Origin: Progne subis subis
Taxonomy: Eukaryota > Chordata > Aves > Passeriformes > Hirundinidae
NCBI GenBank assembly: GCA_022316685.1
Contig: JAKJHU010000026.1
Location: 3,410,501-3,474,500, forward strand
DNA length: 64,000 nucleotides
Direction: 5' to 3'
The notes under the pieces were generated by a model. That model saw only the letters and a list, made by a program, of their open reading frames with translations. It was not told the origin of the DNA and searched no databases. Both the position numbers and the translations under genes were made by a program. Positions 50,704-61,644 of the stretch are shown in pieces (position 1 is the first letter of the stretch; each line of letters opens with the position of its first letter).

Positions 50704-53517
50704 ACTCAACAGGGTATAATGCTTATTCCATTTACTATATACAGTAAAGTACATTGCATTGACTATATACCTCTGAGATAATTAATTATGATGGTTGCCA
50801 ATAATATTTTACTAGTTTGTCATAATACCTTTTGTTGAAGTGGAGAAGAGTAGGATCAATCTGAAAAAATCTGAAACGTCTATATTTATGCATAAGACTT
50901 TTACCAAAGTCATGGCAAGACTGGTTGAATATTTTGGTAAAAGCTAATTTTTCACTACTGGGGAAAAAAAAAAAAAAAAAAAGTGATAGTAGAATATGTT
51001 CAAAAGAACCAATTCCAATTTCTTTTATTGTTCAAATACTAAAAATTCCATTAAATGCCATACATATCTGCAAAAACTTCAGGTAAGACCATTAGAAAAA
51101 ATATTCTTTTATTAAATATTTTTTGTAAATTCTCAGTGTTGTTTCTTAGTGAAATATAAGTAAATTTTTCCATGCAGCTTCAGCTTTTTTTTACACCGTT
51201 GTGGATAAATTTTTATCCTGTTGCCCTATGCTACATAAAACATTCAGTGACATTTTACAGGACGCTGCTTCAAGAACATGCCATTCTGCAACAAAATTAC
51301 CTTTGATCAAGGTCTCAGTGACTAGTATAAAAGGTATTTGGTTTTAAGACTAAGTTCATAACTCAAAATATACTGTCTATATTCCCTGATTTCACACATG
51401 TAAATTTAAGTATTCCCTGAATTCATGAATGTATGTAAAAAGCACCACACGGTATAAAAGTTATGCTTTTTCACATAGAAAATAAATATTGTATGTTTAC
51501 TCAGATAGGTCAAAACCTTTTTAGAGACCTGATTTTGAACAGAAAGTTCACACATTTCCAGAAAAAAAAAAAAAAAATTAAGACATTAATTCAGCAGTGA
51601 GAAACAAAAGTATGTGTCATCTTGAAACCCAAACAGTCTATTAACTCTTTTCTAATTAATTGGCCAAGTACTTAATAACCTATTAGCAGACATTAACATG
51701 TACCTTGCCAAGCCTGATTAAAATAAAAATGCAGACACACAATCTCAGCTTCAGTAAAGCCCAGCTGACAACACTGATAGGATGAAACTGAAGGGTCATG
51801 ATATCATTTTAAAGGCCAGACATGATGAGGAAAGAGAATTTCAAGAACTGAGGAGACCTAATAGAAGAGGACAGAAAGCAGGTGCTAAATTCTACTCAGA
51901 ATCATTTTAGAATTGAATCCATACACAAGCAAATATACACATGAAAAATACATAACAGAGTCATTCCTTGCCAGCTAACATTGATTTTCTTTTTGGAAGA
52001 TGGCAAAATGTCATTTTCCTACATGGGCTAAATTTCAGTCATTCACAAAAATCAGTATATGTCTAGAAGTCAGTATTCTCCAAGTCTGAATGTCATCTAA
52101 GATGAAATCATGGCTACTTCATCTACTTTAATATGTAATATCAAAACTAGGCTTCACTTGGAATCTGTTGCAGATTCTTTATCTTCTCAACCATATGATT
52201 ACTAAGTGACTAAAGCTGTCACGTCAGCATGGAAATTACTGAATTACTGTCTCCTCATAAGCATTTTTCTTATTACATACCGTAGGTTTGGTCATTTAAA
52301 CTTAAGCTTAAGCATTAAACACTTGAAGCTTTTTTTTTTTTTTTTTTCCCCTCAAAGCATAGAGCAGTGGATGGAAAAAAAGCAGGGTATAGGCTTTGAT
52401 GACACTGTGATTTCACTGCATAAAAGGGTCTTCTGATAATAAATAAGCAAATGCAAAATGTCTTTCAGTGACTATCTATGAGTTAGTTTATCTCATGCAT
52501 AAAAAATTCAGAATAGATGTGATGAGGAAAGAAATAATGGATCTTACAGCACAGTGCAACACAGAAGCCCAAGTCAAGCAATGTCCTCAGCAGTACTGAA
52601 TTTGTAATTTAGTCATAAATATTATGAAATATTCTCACAGGATGTTGGGTAATGCAAAGTTATACTATCTTTTTTGTTGACAGACAGACCTACTTGGACT
52701 TTCTAGCATCTCAGTAAGACCCCTGAAGAACACTTCATAGTCATTGGATAAGAGGGAAGGTCCTTGCACACATAATTGCCCCAAAGACAGGAAATAGGAT
52801 CTCTTCTGTAAATTGTATATTACACAAGGAGAGAGATTTCACATAGTGATTTCCTGCTTATACTGGGCCATTTATTGATCAGTGTAATAGTACATGTCTT
52901 ATTAAGAGTATGATTATCAGCTCAACAAATCTACTTATGATATTAAATTGTTCAAAGAAGAAAAGAGGAAAGGCTGATGTTAAAGACTTTCCAATACTCA
53001 GTAGCCAGCCAATATAAAGATAAATTAAATTCATTATATATGGACATAAAGTCTCAACTTCACACACCTGATGATGATCTCTGATCTATTACCTTAATGA
53101 TATTGGTGCTATGGCAGGCTTACTAGTGATTAAAAAGCAAAGTCGTTCTTAGAAATTGCTATGAAAGTACTAAAGATCAAAGCAGAGGTTATCATATACT
53201 GTGAAGCATGAGCTATTTTAAGAATTATAAACCACTGCATACCTGCATCTTGAATCTTGATTCTATCTCAAGATGAGTAGAGAGGAATTGGAGAAAGTTT
53301 AAAGGAGGAAAAGATGAATGATCAAAAATCTGTAAGGGCTTTATCATTGATTGCCCCAGTTAAATACGACTGACTCAATCTGGACAAAAGACAGCTGAGG
53401 GCCAATGTGCTAGAGATTTATGCAGGTCACAGCAATAGTAAATAGAGATCAACTGCACTCCCTCTTTCTCTCCCAAAATAACTGGTAAATATTGATGGAA
53501 GACAGTATAGAACTATT

Positions 53518-53543
53518 AAAAAAAAAAAAAAAAAAAAAAAAAA
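53518..53543. repeat. 26-base poly(A) tract
   Basis: An uninterrupted A run in a cadherin intron, with no polyadenylation signal immediately upstream. Confidence 0.9.
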
Positions 53544-54639
53544 GTTTTAGATCTTATTGAAGCATGCAATTATGCAATTAAACTACAAAATTTCTTGGCA
53601 CATGAGGTAGCAGATACCAAAAATTCATGTTTGTTGTAGGAAAATTTAGACAGGTTCATATGAGATGGTTATTAAAGTATTGTTAAAAAATACACAAACC
53701 ACATTAGATCAGGAAATTACTAGCAAATGATCTGATACCAGGGAAGTCTGATACTTGCCACATTCTTGTACTCTGCTTTAGGTGTCAGTTTTTTGGCTAC
53801 TGGTGGAGTGAAGGTAACTTTAATCAGGCTGCAGTTAGAGGACATATGGCATTTTTAAACTCTCAGGCTTAAAACCAGAAATATTTCAGTATGCATTTGT
53901 GCACACTCTTTTTAAGGACTTGATGAAAATAATGTTATTGCTAGTAATACATTCCTCAGGAAAGATGTGAGCTTATAATTGAAACGTACAGCCTGTGCAA
54001 TAATGAAAAACAAGAACAGTATTGTGGCTAAAATTCAATCTATGCAGAAAAGCAAAAAAATTTGGCAAAATTGTCAAACCTTGAGTTGCAATGGCATACA
54101 TTATTCAGAGGAGCAGTGTCTGGAATATGATTCAGCTATTCAGTCACAGTTCTGGCCTTCCCCATGCTCATAGTTCTGAAAAACCCATTCAAGATCTTTT
54201 GTGTAATGACACTTTATAGACAAGGGCAACCAACAAGCAAAAAGTGAGGATGCGAGCCATGCTCACCAGCCATTTCAGTGAGCTGCGTTTGAAACATTGC
54301 TACTATGTGGCACTCGGATGAGAGATGTTAAATCTGCTTCATTCACTTTGTTCAAGATAGTGGCATGTCAAATTCCATCCCTTATCTGACAGGATTAAAG
54401 TTTTACCTGTCTTTACAGAAGATAGCTTGACTATTTTTTTTTGCAGCAACAAGAAAGAGATACTGAAAAAAATGCCAAAAATTTCTTCCTATTTCCTAAT
54501 GCAATTAAAATTTCAGTCAAATGCCAAATGGTAAAATGAAATCAGAAAAAGTTATGACATGTTCCAAACTTCTGACATATGTGACATTAACAAAGTAATT
54601 GTTGTTTATCACTGGAAGAAATATAGCTATGAGAGTTAC

Positions 54640-54761
54640 CTGACCAGGCTTTGTATTTTCACAGACAACTACATCATAATCTCTGGCAAGCTCGGGAGGA
54701 TTGTCATTGACATCCAGGATTCTAACAACAACTGGAACGTGGCTCACTAGCCCAGGATTGT
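54640..54761 (-). CDS. CDH20: Type II cadherin exon: EC4-EC5 junction
   Basis: A 122-bp exon, the usual length for this position in type II cadherins as I recall. The acceptor TGTTTTACAG precedes AC, and the donor is CCTGGTCAG|GTAACTC. With a G from the missing upstream exon it reads D-NPGLVSHVPVVVRILDVNDNPPELARDYDVVVCENTKPGQ. The block DVNDNPPE is the inter-domain calcium-binding linker between EC4 and EC5, and CEN begins EC5. It enters in phase 1 and leaves in phase 0, agreeing with the next exon (GQ-VIQ). There are no disruptions. This is the most 5' cadherin exon I can find; exons for the signal peptide, prodomain and EC1-EC4 should lie beyond 64000. Confidence 0.93.
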
Positions 54762-55497
54762 CTGTAAAACACACAGAATGGTATTAAACCTTTTGAAATA
54801 CTCAATATTGCATATAATCCTTAATTTAAAAGTGGTTATTAAACACAATAACTAGATGAAAACTGGATGCAGCTAGAGAAATTTATGTAACAACATACAA
54901 AAAGATGTTTGTTGTGCTTTATTAAACATGAATGAAACATTATGAAATGTTATGAAAAAATAATTAAAAAGAGTAGGAAGTATGGCATGAGTCTTAAGTC
55001 ACTTAAATCAAAGCTGCTCTGGAAATGAAGTGGGAGGAAGCTGCTGGACTTGTACTGTCACACTGTATGACAAGAAATTATCAATTTCTTGGTAATGAAT
55101 GTTAAATTGTCATCACAGTATTGAATTAAATCTAATACAAAAAATATTAAAGTATTTTTATTTTTCACTGTTACTTAAAGATTTTGGAAAATAAAATGAA
55201 AATATAATAATAAAATGAATAGGTATATATAAACTTTTCCCAAGCTTAAGTTCTGGGTTCTCACAAGTTACTATGGCACTTCACACAGTAGTTACTGAGT
55301 GTGGCTTTAGCAGAAGAAAAGAAAGAAAGTTTAGCAGAAGTGACTCTGGTTTTTGCACAAAGAAAACAGTATTTAAGTACCAATGCCTTAGGCTATGATC
55401 TGTTCTTTCATGAGAACTCACCCTCAGAAAGATTACACTCTAAAAAAAGAACAATAAATAGAATCCTTTCAATAAGAATACACTTTCCATGATAAAA

Positions 55498-55556
55498 TAA
55501 AAAAAAAAAATAAATAAAAAAAAAAACCAAAAAAAACCCAAACACCAAAAACAACA
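55498..55556. repeat. A-rich (TAAA)/CCAAA low-complexity tract
   Basis: Runs of A interrupted by T, TAAA and then CC, CCC and CACC. Confidence 0.85.
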
Positions 55557-57224
55557 CAGTTCCTTTCAGTCTGTAACATCCTTGTTCTTACTTCTAAGTA
55601 CTAATGTAATTTTATTTTGCTGGAAGAATTGTGTACTTAAACTTTTTATTATTATTGAATACATTCCTACTGGAGTCTGTACAAGTATCAATTAGTTAGA
55701 TGACAAACTTCATCTTACATTCACCAACTAAATGAGATTATCAGTAGAAGACAGTAAAGTCAATCTTTCAAATGGAATAAAATGGAAGAATGGAGTATTA
55801 TAGATTGACATTCTAAAAGTTCATGTCTCTGTGTGTATCCATGAGGAAAAAAAAAAAAAAAAAAGAGAAACATTAGTAGTCCAAGCTTCATTCATGGTGA
55901 AGCTTCATTCACCATGGTTATTTTGATCATAATCAATCCCTACCATGTTTCTGTTAAAAAGGGTCTTTTGTAAAATGTCTTATATTTGTCACACCTTTAA
56001 TGATCTCTGCTTAGAATTCTGGGAAGCATTGACTAGCCATGTACTTGGCTTTAAAACCACCAGTGATATGGGTTCACAACGAAAGAATACTTGAGAATGT
56101 TGAAGTTTATTTGACAAACTGGGAGATCTCTCTTTTTCTGTTTTCACATGGGATACTAGCCAAAGCATCTAGGTCTTAGAAGCGTCCTCAGATTTTTCAC
56201 ATTGTCTTTTTAACTAACATTAAGTATGCTCACATGATGATTTAATTCACTTTTGAAACTTAGTCAATCATCCCCATAAAATATTAATAGAAAGGAGTTT
56301 AAAAAGTCAACAGAAGGCTTAACTTATCCTACTCCCAATTACCATTAGCATTAGAAGTTAGAACATGCTCAGAAGACATTTATAGTCTTGAAAATTCTAT
56401 TACCTTGCTAAAAGTTTCCTTGACTTTTTTCTTCATCTTTACCCCAAATCTGTGGTTATCTTTGTAAGAGGTGAACTAAGAGATTAAACTCAACAATCTC
56501 AGTTGTGTTTATGCAAGAATGAGCCTTTCTGTTGCCATCTAAAAACACCTTTAGTAGAAAACTTTGAGGAAAGTTAAAATGTTAGGGATATATAAGTGAG
56601 GGAAGAATGACACTTGTCTGTCCACTAAGTATTTGGGAGAAAGGAGACATTTATCTATCTTTGCTGATTTTTCTGAAGGAAGCAATCTTCTCTCCAGGAG
56701 AACATTTGCAGTATGAGTATTAGTACAAAAATATGTTTGTTCCTTTCTTAGAAGTAGGTCAGAAGCATAGACAGTATAGATGTAACTTCTCTTACTGCTC
56801 ACTTAAATGTAACTTACAACTCATTTAAGTAATACCCTCTGTCAATGTAATCAGACAGTGAAATAATAATAATAAAAAGAGCTGTAATTATAATTACAGA
56901 ATATGATAGCTATGGCTCAAAGAAACTTTGGTTTTGAGGCTTTGTTGGGGAGGTTCTTGAACATAATTTGTGAGGTATGTGAACTAGAAAGTGGTATAAA
57001 TGAAAGGAAGGAAAATGCACATAAAGAGAGAGTACACAAAGCATAATAAGGAGATAGAAAGCAGAGATTATTGTAAAGGGTTAAAGATTAATGAAATTAT
57101 TTTTGAGGTGATTCATAAACTAACGAAGAATTTTAACATCTTAATGCTACAGAAAACCTGGAAGAGCTTTAGCAAGAAGGCAACAGAAGCTGTGATTATC
57201 AGATAATCATAAGATAATTGAAAA

Positions 57225-57290
57225 ATCTTAGTTGAAGGGACTTCTGGAGGTCACTGGTCCAGTTTCCAGTTCAAAGCAGGACCATCTTCA
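57225..57290 (-). mobile_element. Short CR1-like 3' fragment, minus orientation
   Basis: GTTGAAGGGACTTCTGGAGGTCACTGGTCCAG...TTCAAAGCAGGACCA follows the well-known CR1 3' UTR phrase as seen on its reverse strand. It is only about 65 bp long and diverged, and the terminal repeat is missing. Confidence 0.55.
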
Positions 57291-58650
57291 AAGAGATAAG
57301 GAGCCATAATACATCTAAGAGGAAGAAAGCAAAAAAGCAGTGAGAGCACAGGGCAGTGGGTCCCAGAGATAAAGGACTGCTCTGTAGGCCTGGCATGTTT
57401 GGAATAGTTACTGGGGAAGGAAAAACCCCAAACTTTTTAGTCCGGTGAATGACAAAAAGAGTTAAATGCTTTTGTTTCAGTACAGTGTTGCAGACCTCTT
57501 TGCCCCATCTTGAATGTGTCCTCTTGTATGCCTGTCACTACTGCCCGGAACAATCTTACTCAGTCTGTTAGATTTGCAGTAGTTTTACAGAGAGATTTTA
57601 TTGGAGATTCAGAAAGTTTACTTTTATTTCTTTTGCAGCTGTTGTGCAGTACAAAGAATGTATAAATACATCATCAGTTCAAAAGAGCTCTTTATGCACA
57701 AGATAATATTAGTAACTCTCTGGAAGCTGGTACCTCATGGGATCATTGACATTTGCAGGCAAATTTACATACTGACAGGCACTCACTACAAAATGCTAAT
57801 GGTACATTATTAACACCACTTACCAAAACAGTCTTGAACAGTGTGCATACAACACAAATTTGCATGCAAGGCAACAGAACAATTTATAAAGGGGGAAGAG
57901 AATGAGAAGGAATTGAAGGGAATACAACTTTTTTTGTTTTCTTTTTTTAAATTTTAATTTTGAGAATCAACATATACTCTAATCTTTTTCAAAAAATTAA
58001 TTCACCTGCAATCTCCAAACCAATCTAATAAGTGGCACTTTTGATAGCACATTTTTCTTAATTAGACAAATTTCTTGCAGCAGTCTGGCAGCTTTCCAGT
58101 TTTAAGGTAATCAATGATGACATATATTTCAGGCCTGTGCATTACAAAATATTCTGTGCCCTATTATCATTATGCCTCAGGAGTATATTTTTCAAAGTGA
58201 ATGCTCTCTGTTTTAAGGGGCAATTGAAGCAGAAAAATTGCTCTGATTTACCTATGCTAGGGACTTACTTTTTATGCTTGAAACTTTTCCTAGAATAAAT
58301 ATTTTTTTTCTTCCAGTATACCACACATCTGTAAAGTAAAGCAATTTCATTATCACATCCTCTATTGGCAAGTCCACTCTGAATATACGGAAGACCCAAT
58401 TAACAGCCAATGTTAAGCCTTGACTCTTCTCTTCTATTAATTTCTGTGGCCAAAATTTAAAAGCACTATTTAAGAAGCAAGAATTTTAGTACTTTTACTG
58501 ATGACTGAGACTTTCTTTTCACACTAACAAAATTCCTATAGATTTTTATGGAAAAAAAAAAAAAAATCTACCTGAATGACTTTCAGAATAGAAGTCCTAA
58601 CATCAACAATATTTTGTGGGTTTGTTTCTTTTTTCTTTTTTTTTTTTTCT

Positions 58651-58964
58651 TTTTCTTTTCTTTTCTTTTCTTTTCTTTTCTTTTCTTTTCTTTTCTTTTC
58701 TTTTCTTTTCTTTTCTTTTCTTTTCTTTTCTTTTCTTTTCTTTTCTTTTCTTTTCTTTTCTTTTCTTTTTTCTTTTCTTCTCTTCTCTTTCTTTTCTTTT
58801 CTTTTCTTTTCTTTTCTTTTCTTTTCTTTTCTTTTCTTTTTTTCTTTTCTTTTCTTTTCTTTTCTTTTCTTTTCTTTTCTTTTCTTTTCTTTTCTTTTCT
58901 TTTCTTTTCTTTTCTTTTCTTTTCTTTTCTTTTCTTTTCTTTTCTTTTCTTTTCTTTTCTTTTC
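58651..58964. repeat. (TTTTC)n pentanucleotide array, about 62 copies
   Basis: A 314-bp array, nearly pure TTTTC, with an irregular stretch near 58770-58800 (TTTTTC, TTCTC) and single-T slips near 58840. On the cadherin sense strand it is (GAAAA)n. Three overlapping plus-strand Phe/Ser/Leu frames result from the repeat being open in all frames. Confidence 0.96.
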
Positions 58965-60084
58965 GTTATCTTACTGTAAACTAGTTCATAACTTTTTACC
59001 TTATAAGCCCATTATGACATCTTTTCAAGACCTTACAATGCAAACCAATACTTAGGAAATTCAACTAGCTCTGTATAACATTACTTTTTAAAGAAAAGTC
59101 CAAAGGACTCATTGCATTTCTCTAATAAAGATTTGTTTTAACACATTAGAAGAATTAACATAGATCCAGGAAGGATAAAGCACACTACCAAAACAAAGCT
59201 AAAGTGATGAAAGAATGTCCAATATGCAACTGAGAGTGTCAATATTAATAAAATACTGGGTTTAATTCAGGATGGTATATATATCATAAATTAAATTTTC
59301 TGTCAAGGAAAAAAAAAATATGCAGAATCTAAGAATAAGTGTAATGTTCCAGTATTCTTTTATTAAGGAAATGGGTACTTCTAAATAATGTTAACTGATG
59401 ATAGATAGCAAATGTTTTTATTGTTTTCTTGAAGCAAAATTTAATTTTTTTACTGATGATCACAAAGCTGAAGGCACTGCTCACTTTTTTCTTCTTCTTT
59501 ATCCCAGTAGTAGTGATAGCAGCAGCAACTACAGAAGCAATAGTAACCATAGCATTGCAGTAGACCAAAAATATTCAAAGCTTTCAGGCTGGAAAACCTT
59601 TCTTGCCTTAAAGCAAGCGAAATTCTCACAGTTTTGGTGTTGACTTCCTGATTAGAACAGGGCACCACAAAACATACTGATTCTGTGGCCAGAAATGCCC
59701 ATTTTGAGATTTCTACCACAAAGATTCAAATGAGGAAATAAATGCCATATAATTCCAAATTCTATCCCTGCTCTGGGGCCTCACCTTGGTAGTTGAGTCA
59801 TACCCTACCTCATTTTCAGATGATAGCATAGAAATATCTTCATCATAGCTTTTCCCAGAGAAACAGGAGAAGAAAATCCAGCATTTCTAGCAGCCAATGA
59901 CTAAACCAATATAAATGGGAAATAAACATTGTAATTGTTATTAGAAGCATCATTTCTTGAACAAGATGGAGAACTGCATTTCAACAACTGTTGGATTTTT
60001 TAAATAGCTTTTTCGTAGACTTTCCATATTACATTGATAAGCACATTTAAAGGAACAGCAGATGCTGCTACATCCACGTTTTTT

Positions 60085-60332
60085 GACCAGCTTCCAGGAA
60101 TTGTTATTCCACCACTTCTCTGGGCAGCTTGTTCCAATGCCTGACTACCCTGCCAATGAAAATTTTTTTCCTAATATCGATGAAATCTCTACTGTACAAC
60201 TTTAAACAATTTCCTCCTGTCCCCTTACTTGTTACTTGGTAGAGGAGGCAAACATCCACCTTGCTGCAACCTCCTCTCAGATAGTGGTAGAGAGCAAAAA
60301 CAGCTTCCCTGAGCCTCCTTTTCCACTGGCTA
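60085..60332 (-). mobile_element. CR1 LINE fragment, minus orientation
   Basis: The plus strand reads TTATTCCACCACTTCTCTGGGCAGCTTGTTCCAATGCCTGACTACCCT and on to GAGCCTCCTTTTCCA, the reverse complement of the CR1 ORF2 end and 3' UTR (the part encoding the WNSLPxEVVES-like C terminus and upstream). It is diverged, with no intact frame. It lacks its own 3' terminal repeat and joins abruptly to a plus-oriented CR1-like tail. Confidence 0.7.
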
Positions 60333-60392
60333 AATGGTTGGATTCAATGATGCTTGAAGTCTTTTCCAACCTTATATGGTGCTATAAATTCA
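60333..60392 (+). mobile_element. CR1-like 3' tail, plus orientation
   Basis: ATGGTTGGATTCAATGATGC...CTTTTCCAACCTTATATGG resembles the last 60 bases of CR1 in sense orientation, with a decayed ATTCAT ending. It abuts a CR1 fragment of opposite orientation, so the pair looks like two insertions or an inverted remnant. Confidence 0.55.
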
Positions 60393-60916
60393 TACTGTTA
60401 TGATGCATTAGTAGGCAGCTTTCCAAGGCTGAAAGTAAACTGTGTATCCTTGATAAGTTCAAACAGGTGTCCAGCTCTTGCCAGTAAAAAGATAGCAGAT
60501 AGCCATGTCCTTGTCACTACACCGTGACCAATTCAGTCTCAAAAATCAGACCCTGTAGATTTGTTTTAACAATCTACTTGAATCTCTTTCAGATTTAGGA
60601 AAATATTTTTGTGAAGATTCTGTTTCTTTGAAAAATAAAGTAAATTCTACCAACACCAAAACTCTTTCTGAAACTGTGCTAGCAGGCAGAATACAAGTGA
60701 GGTCAAAGAGGAAGTATGAATGTGATTTTTTTTCCCTTGGTGAAGGCAGGGTTTTGGTAACAATTTTATTTCTGTTTCTGTTATGTACCTATAGAAATAA
60801 TCAAAAATATAGAAAACAATACAAAAGACAATATTTCCCTCTAATGATGTTGAAAAAAAAGTATTGAATTTCATTGTTTAAGTCTATTCTTTATTACTAC
60901 AAAAAATTATTTGTTT

Positions 60917-60948
60917 AAAAAAAAAAAAAAAAAAAACCAAAAAACCAA
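60917..60948. repeat. Poly(A) with CCAAAAACC end
   Basis: About 20 A residues followed by CC-interrupted A runs. Confidence 0.85.
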
Positions 60949-61644
60949 GACTGAAAATCACAATGAGGACATTTTATATTTATTTTAAGAAAAAAAATCA
61001 TTTCTTAAAGATATTGTAAAGGAAACACTGTCTAAAAACTAAGTATTTGACTCAAGCTATTACTGTTATTCTTGGTTATGTGGAAAAAATTTTAAATGAG
61101 AAAATAAATTGATACAAATTCTTGTTCCTTTCTTTTAGTGTTGTATGCCAGGAAGTTATTAATCTGAAGACTTATTTCCTTCAGGCAATGCATATGTTTC
61201 TTTCACGCGTATCAGAATAAAATAAATTGATCGTGTCTTTTTGTCTTTTGATTTCACGTTTTGTAAAATAAAACAGCTTGCCTCTTAATAGCATTAACAG
61301 AAATATTATGTATACTTTATATCTCCCCTCTAGCTTCAGTTATCCTTCTCCATATAACAGCCTCATGTAGTGTAATATATTTTAGTACCCTACCCAAATC
61401 TTAGTAATTTATTTTCTGCAAACAAAAAATGTAAAAAATAACTGTCAAAATCTTATCATAACTTGCTGTTTAATGATGGTAATATGGGTAGCAATATCTC
61501 TGTGATTCTAAAGAACAGATAAAACCACACCTCATCTATAACAATACACTTTATCTGTTTATTCGATGTTATTATAGGACTTTCGTTATTCAGCATCTCA
61601 AGGGGTTTTGTATTTCATTGCTACATATTATTAGTTGTCTCTGT

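Larger units (their letters stand above)
49094..54639 (-). other. Cadherin intron, 5.5 kb, containing an LTR
   Basis: A phase-0 intron between the EC4/EC5 exon and the 118-bp exon. The donor is CAG|GTAACTC and the acceptor TTTCAG. It holds a solo LTR at 50130-50703 and poly(A) runs near 50963, 51563 and 53518-53543. I recognise no other gene in it. Confidence 0.8.
54762..61644 (-). other. Probable upstream cadherin intron, no exon found
   Basis: I looked on the minus strand for the expected preceding EC4 exon (about 137 bp, with an LDRE-type motif between AG and GT) and did not find it, so the intron probably runs past the window end. It contains an A-rich/CC tract, the largest (TTTTC)n array, and CR1 pieces near 57.2 and 60.1-60.4 kb. 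No other gene is recognised. A degenerate exon could be missed by eye. Confidence 0.55.

Noticed and set aside
50043..50719. Overlapping frames on both strands (up to 130 codons)
   Set aside because: The sequence matches a common avian LTR; no host gene is indicated.
54517..54640. Extension of the cadherin reading frame past the donor at 54640
   Set aside because: The donor GTAACTC fits and the next exon continues in phase. The extension loses cadherin similarity at once, so it is intron.
58548..59055. Phe/Ser/Leu-rich frames of 122-159 codons
   Set aside because: They are translations of the (TTTTC)n array, open in every frame.
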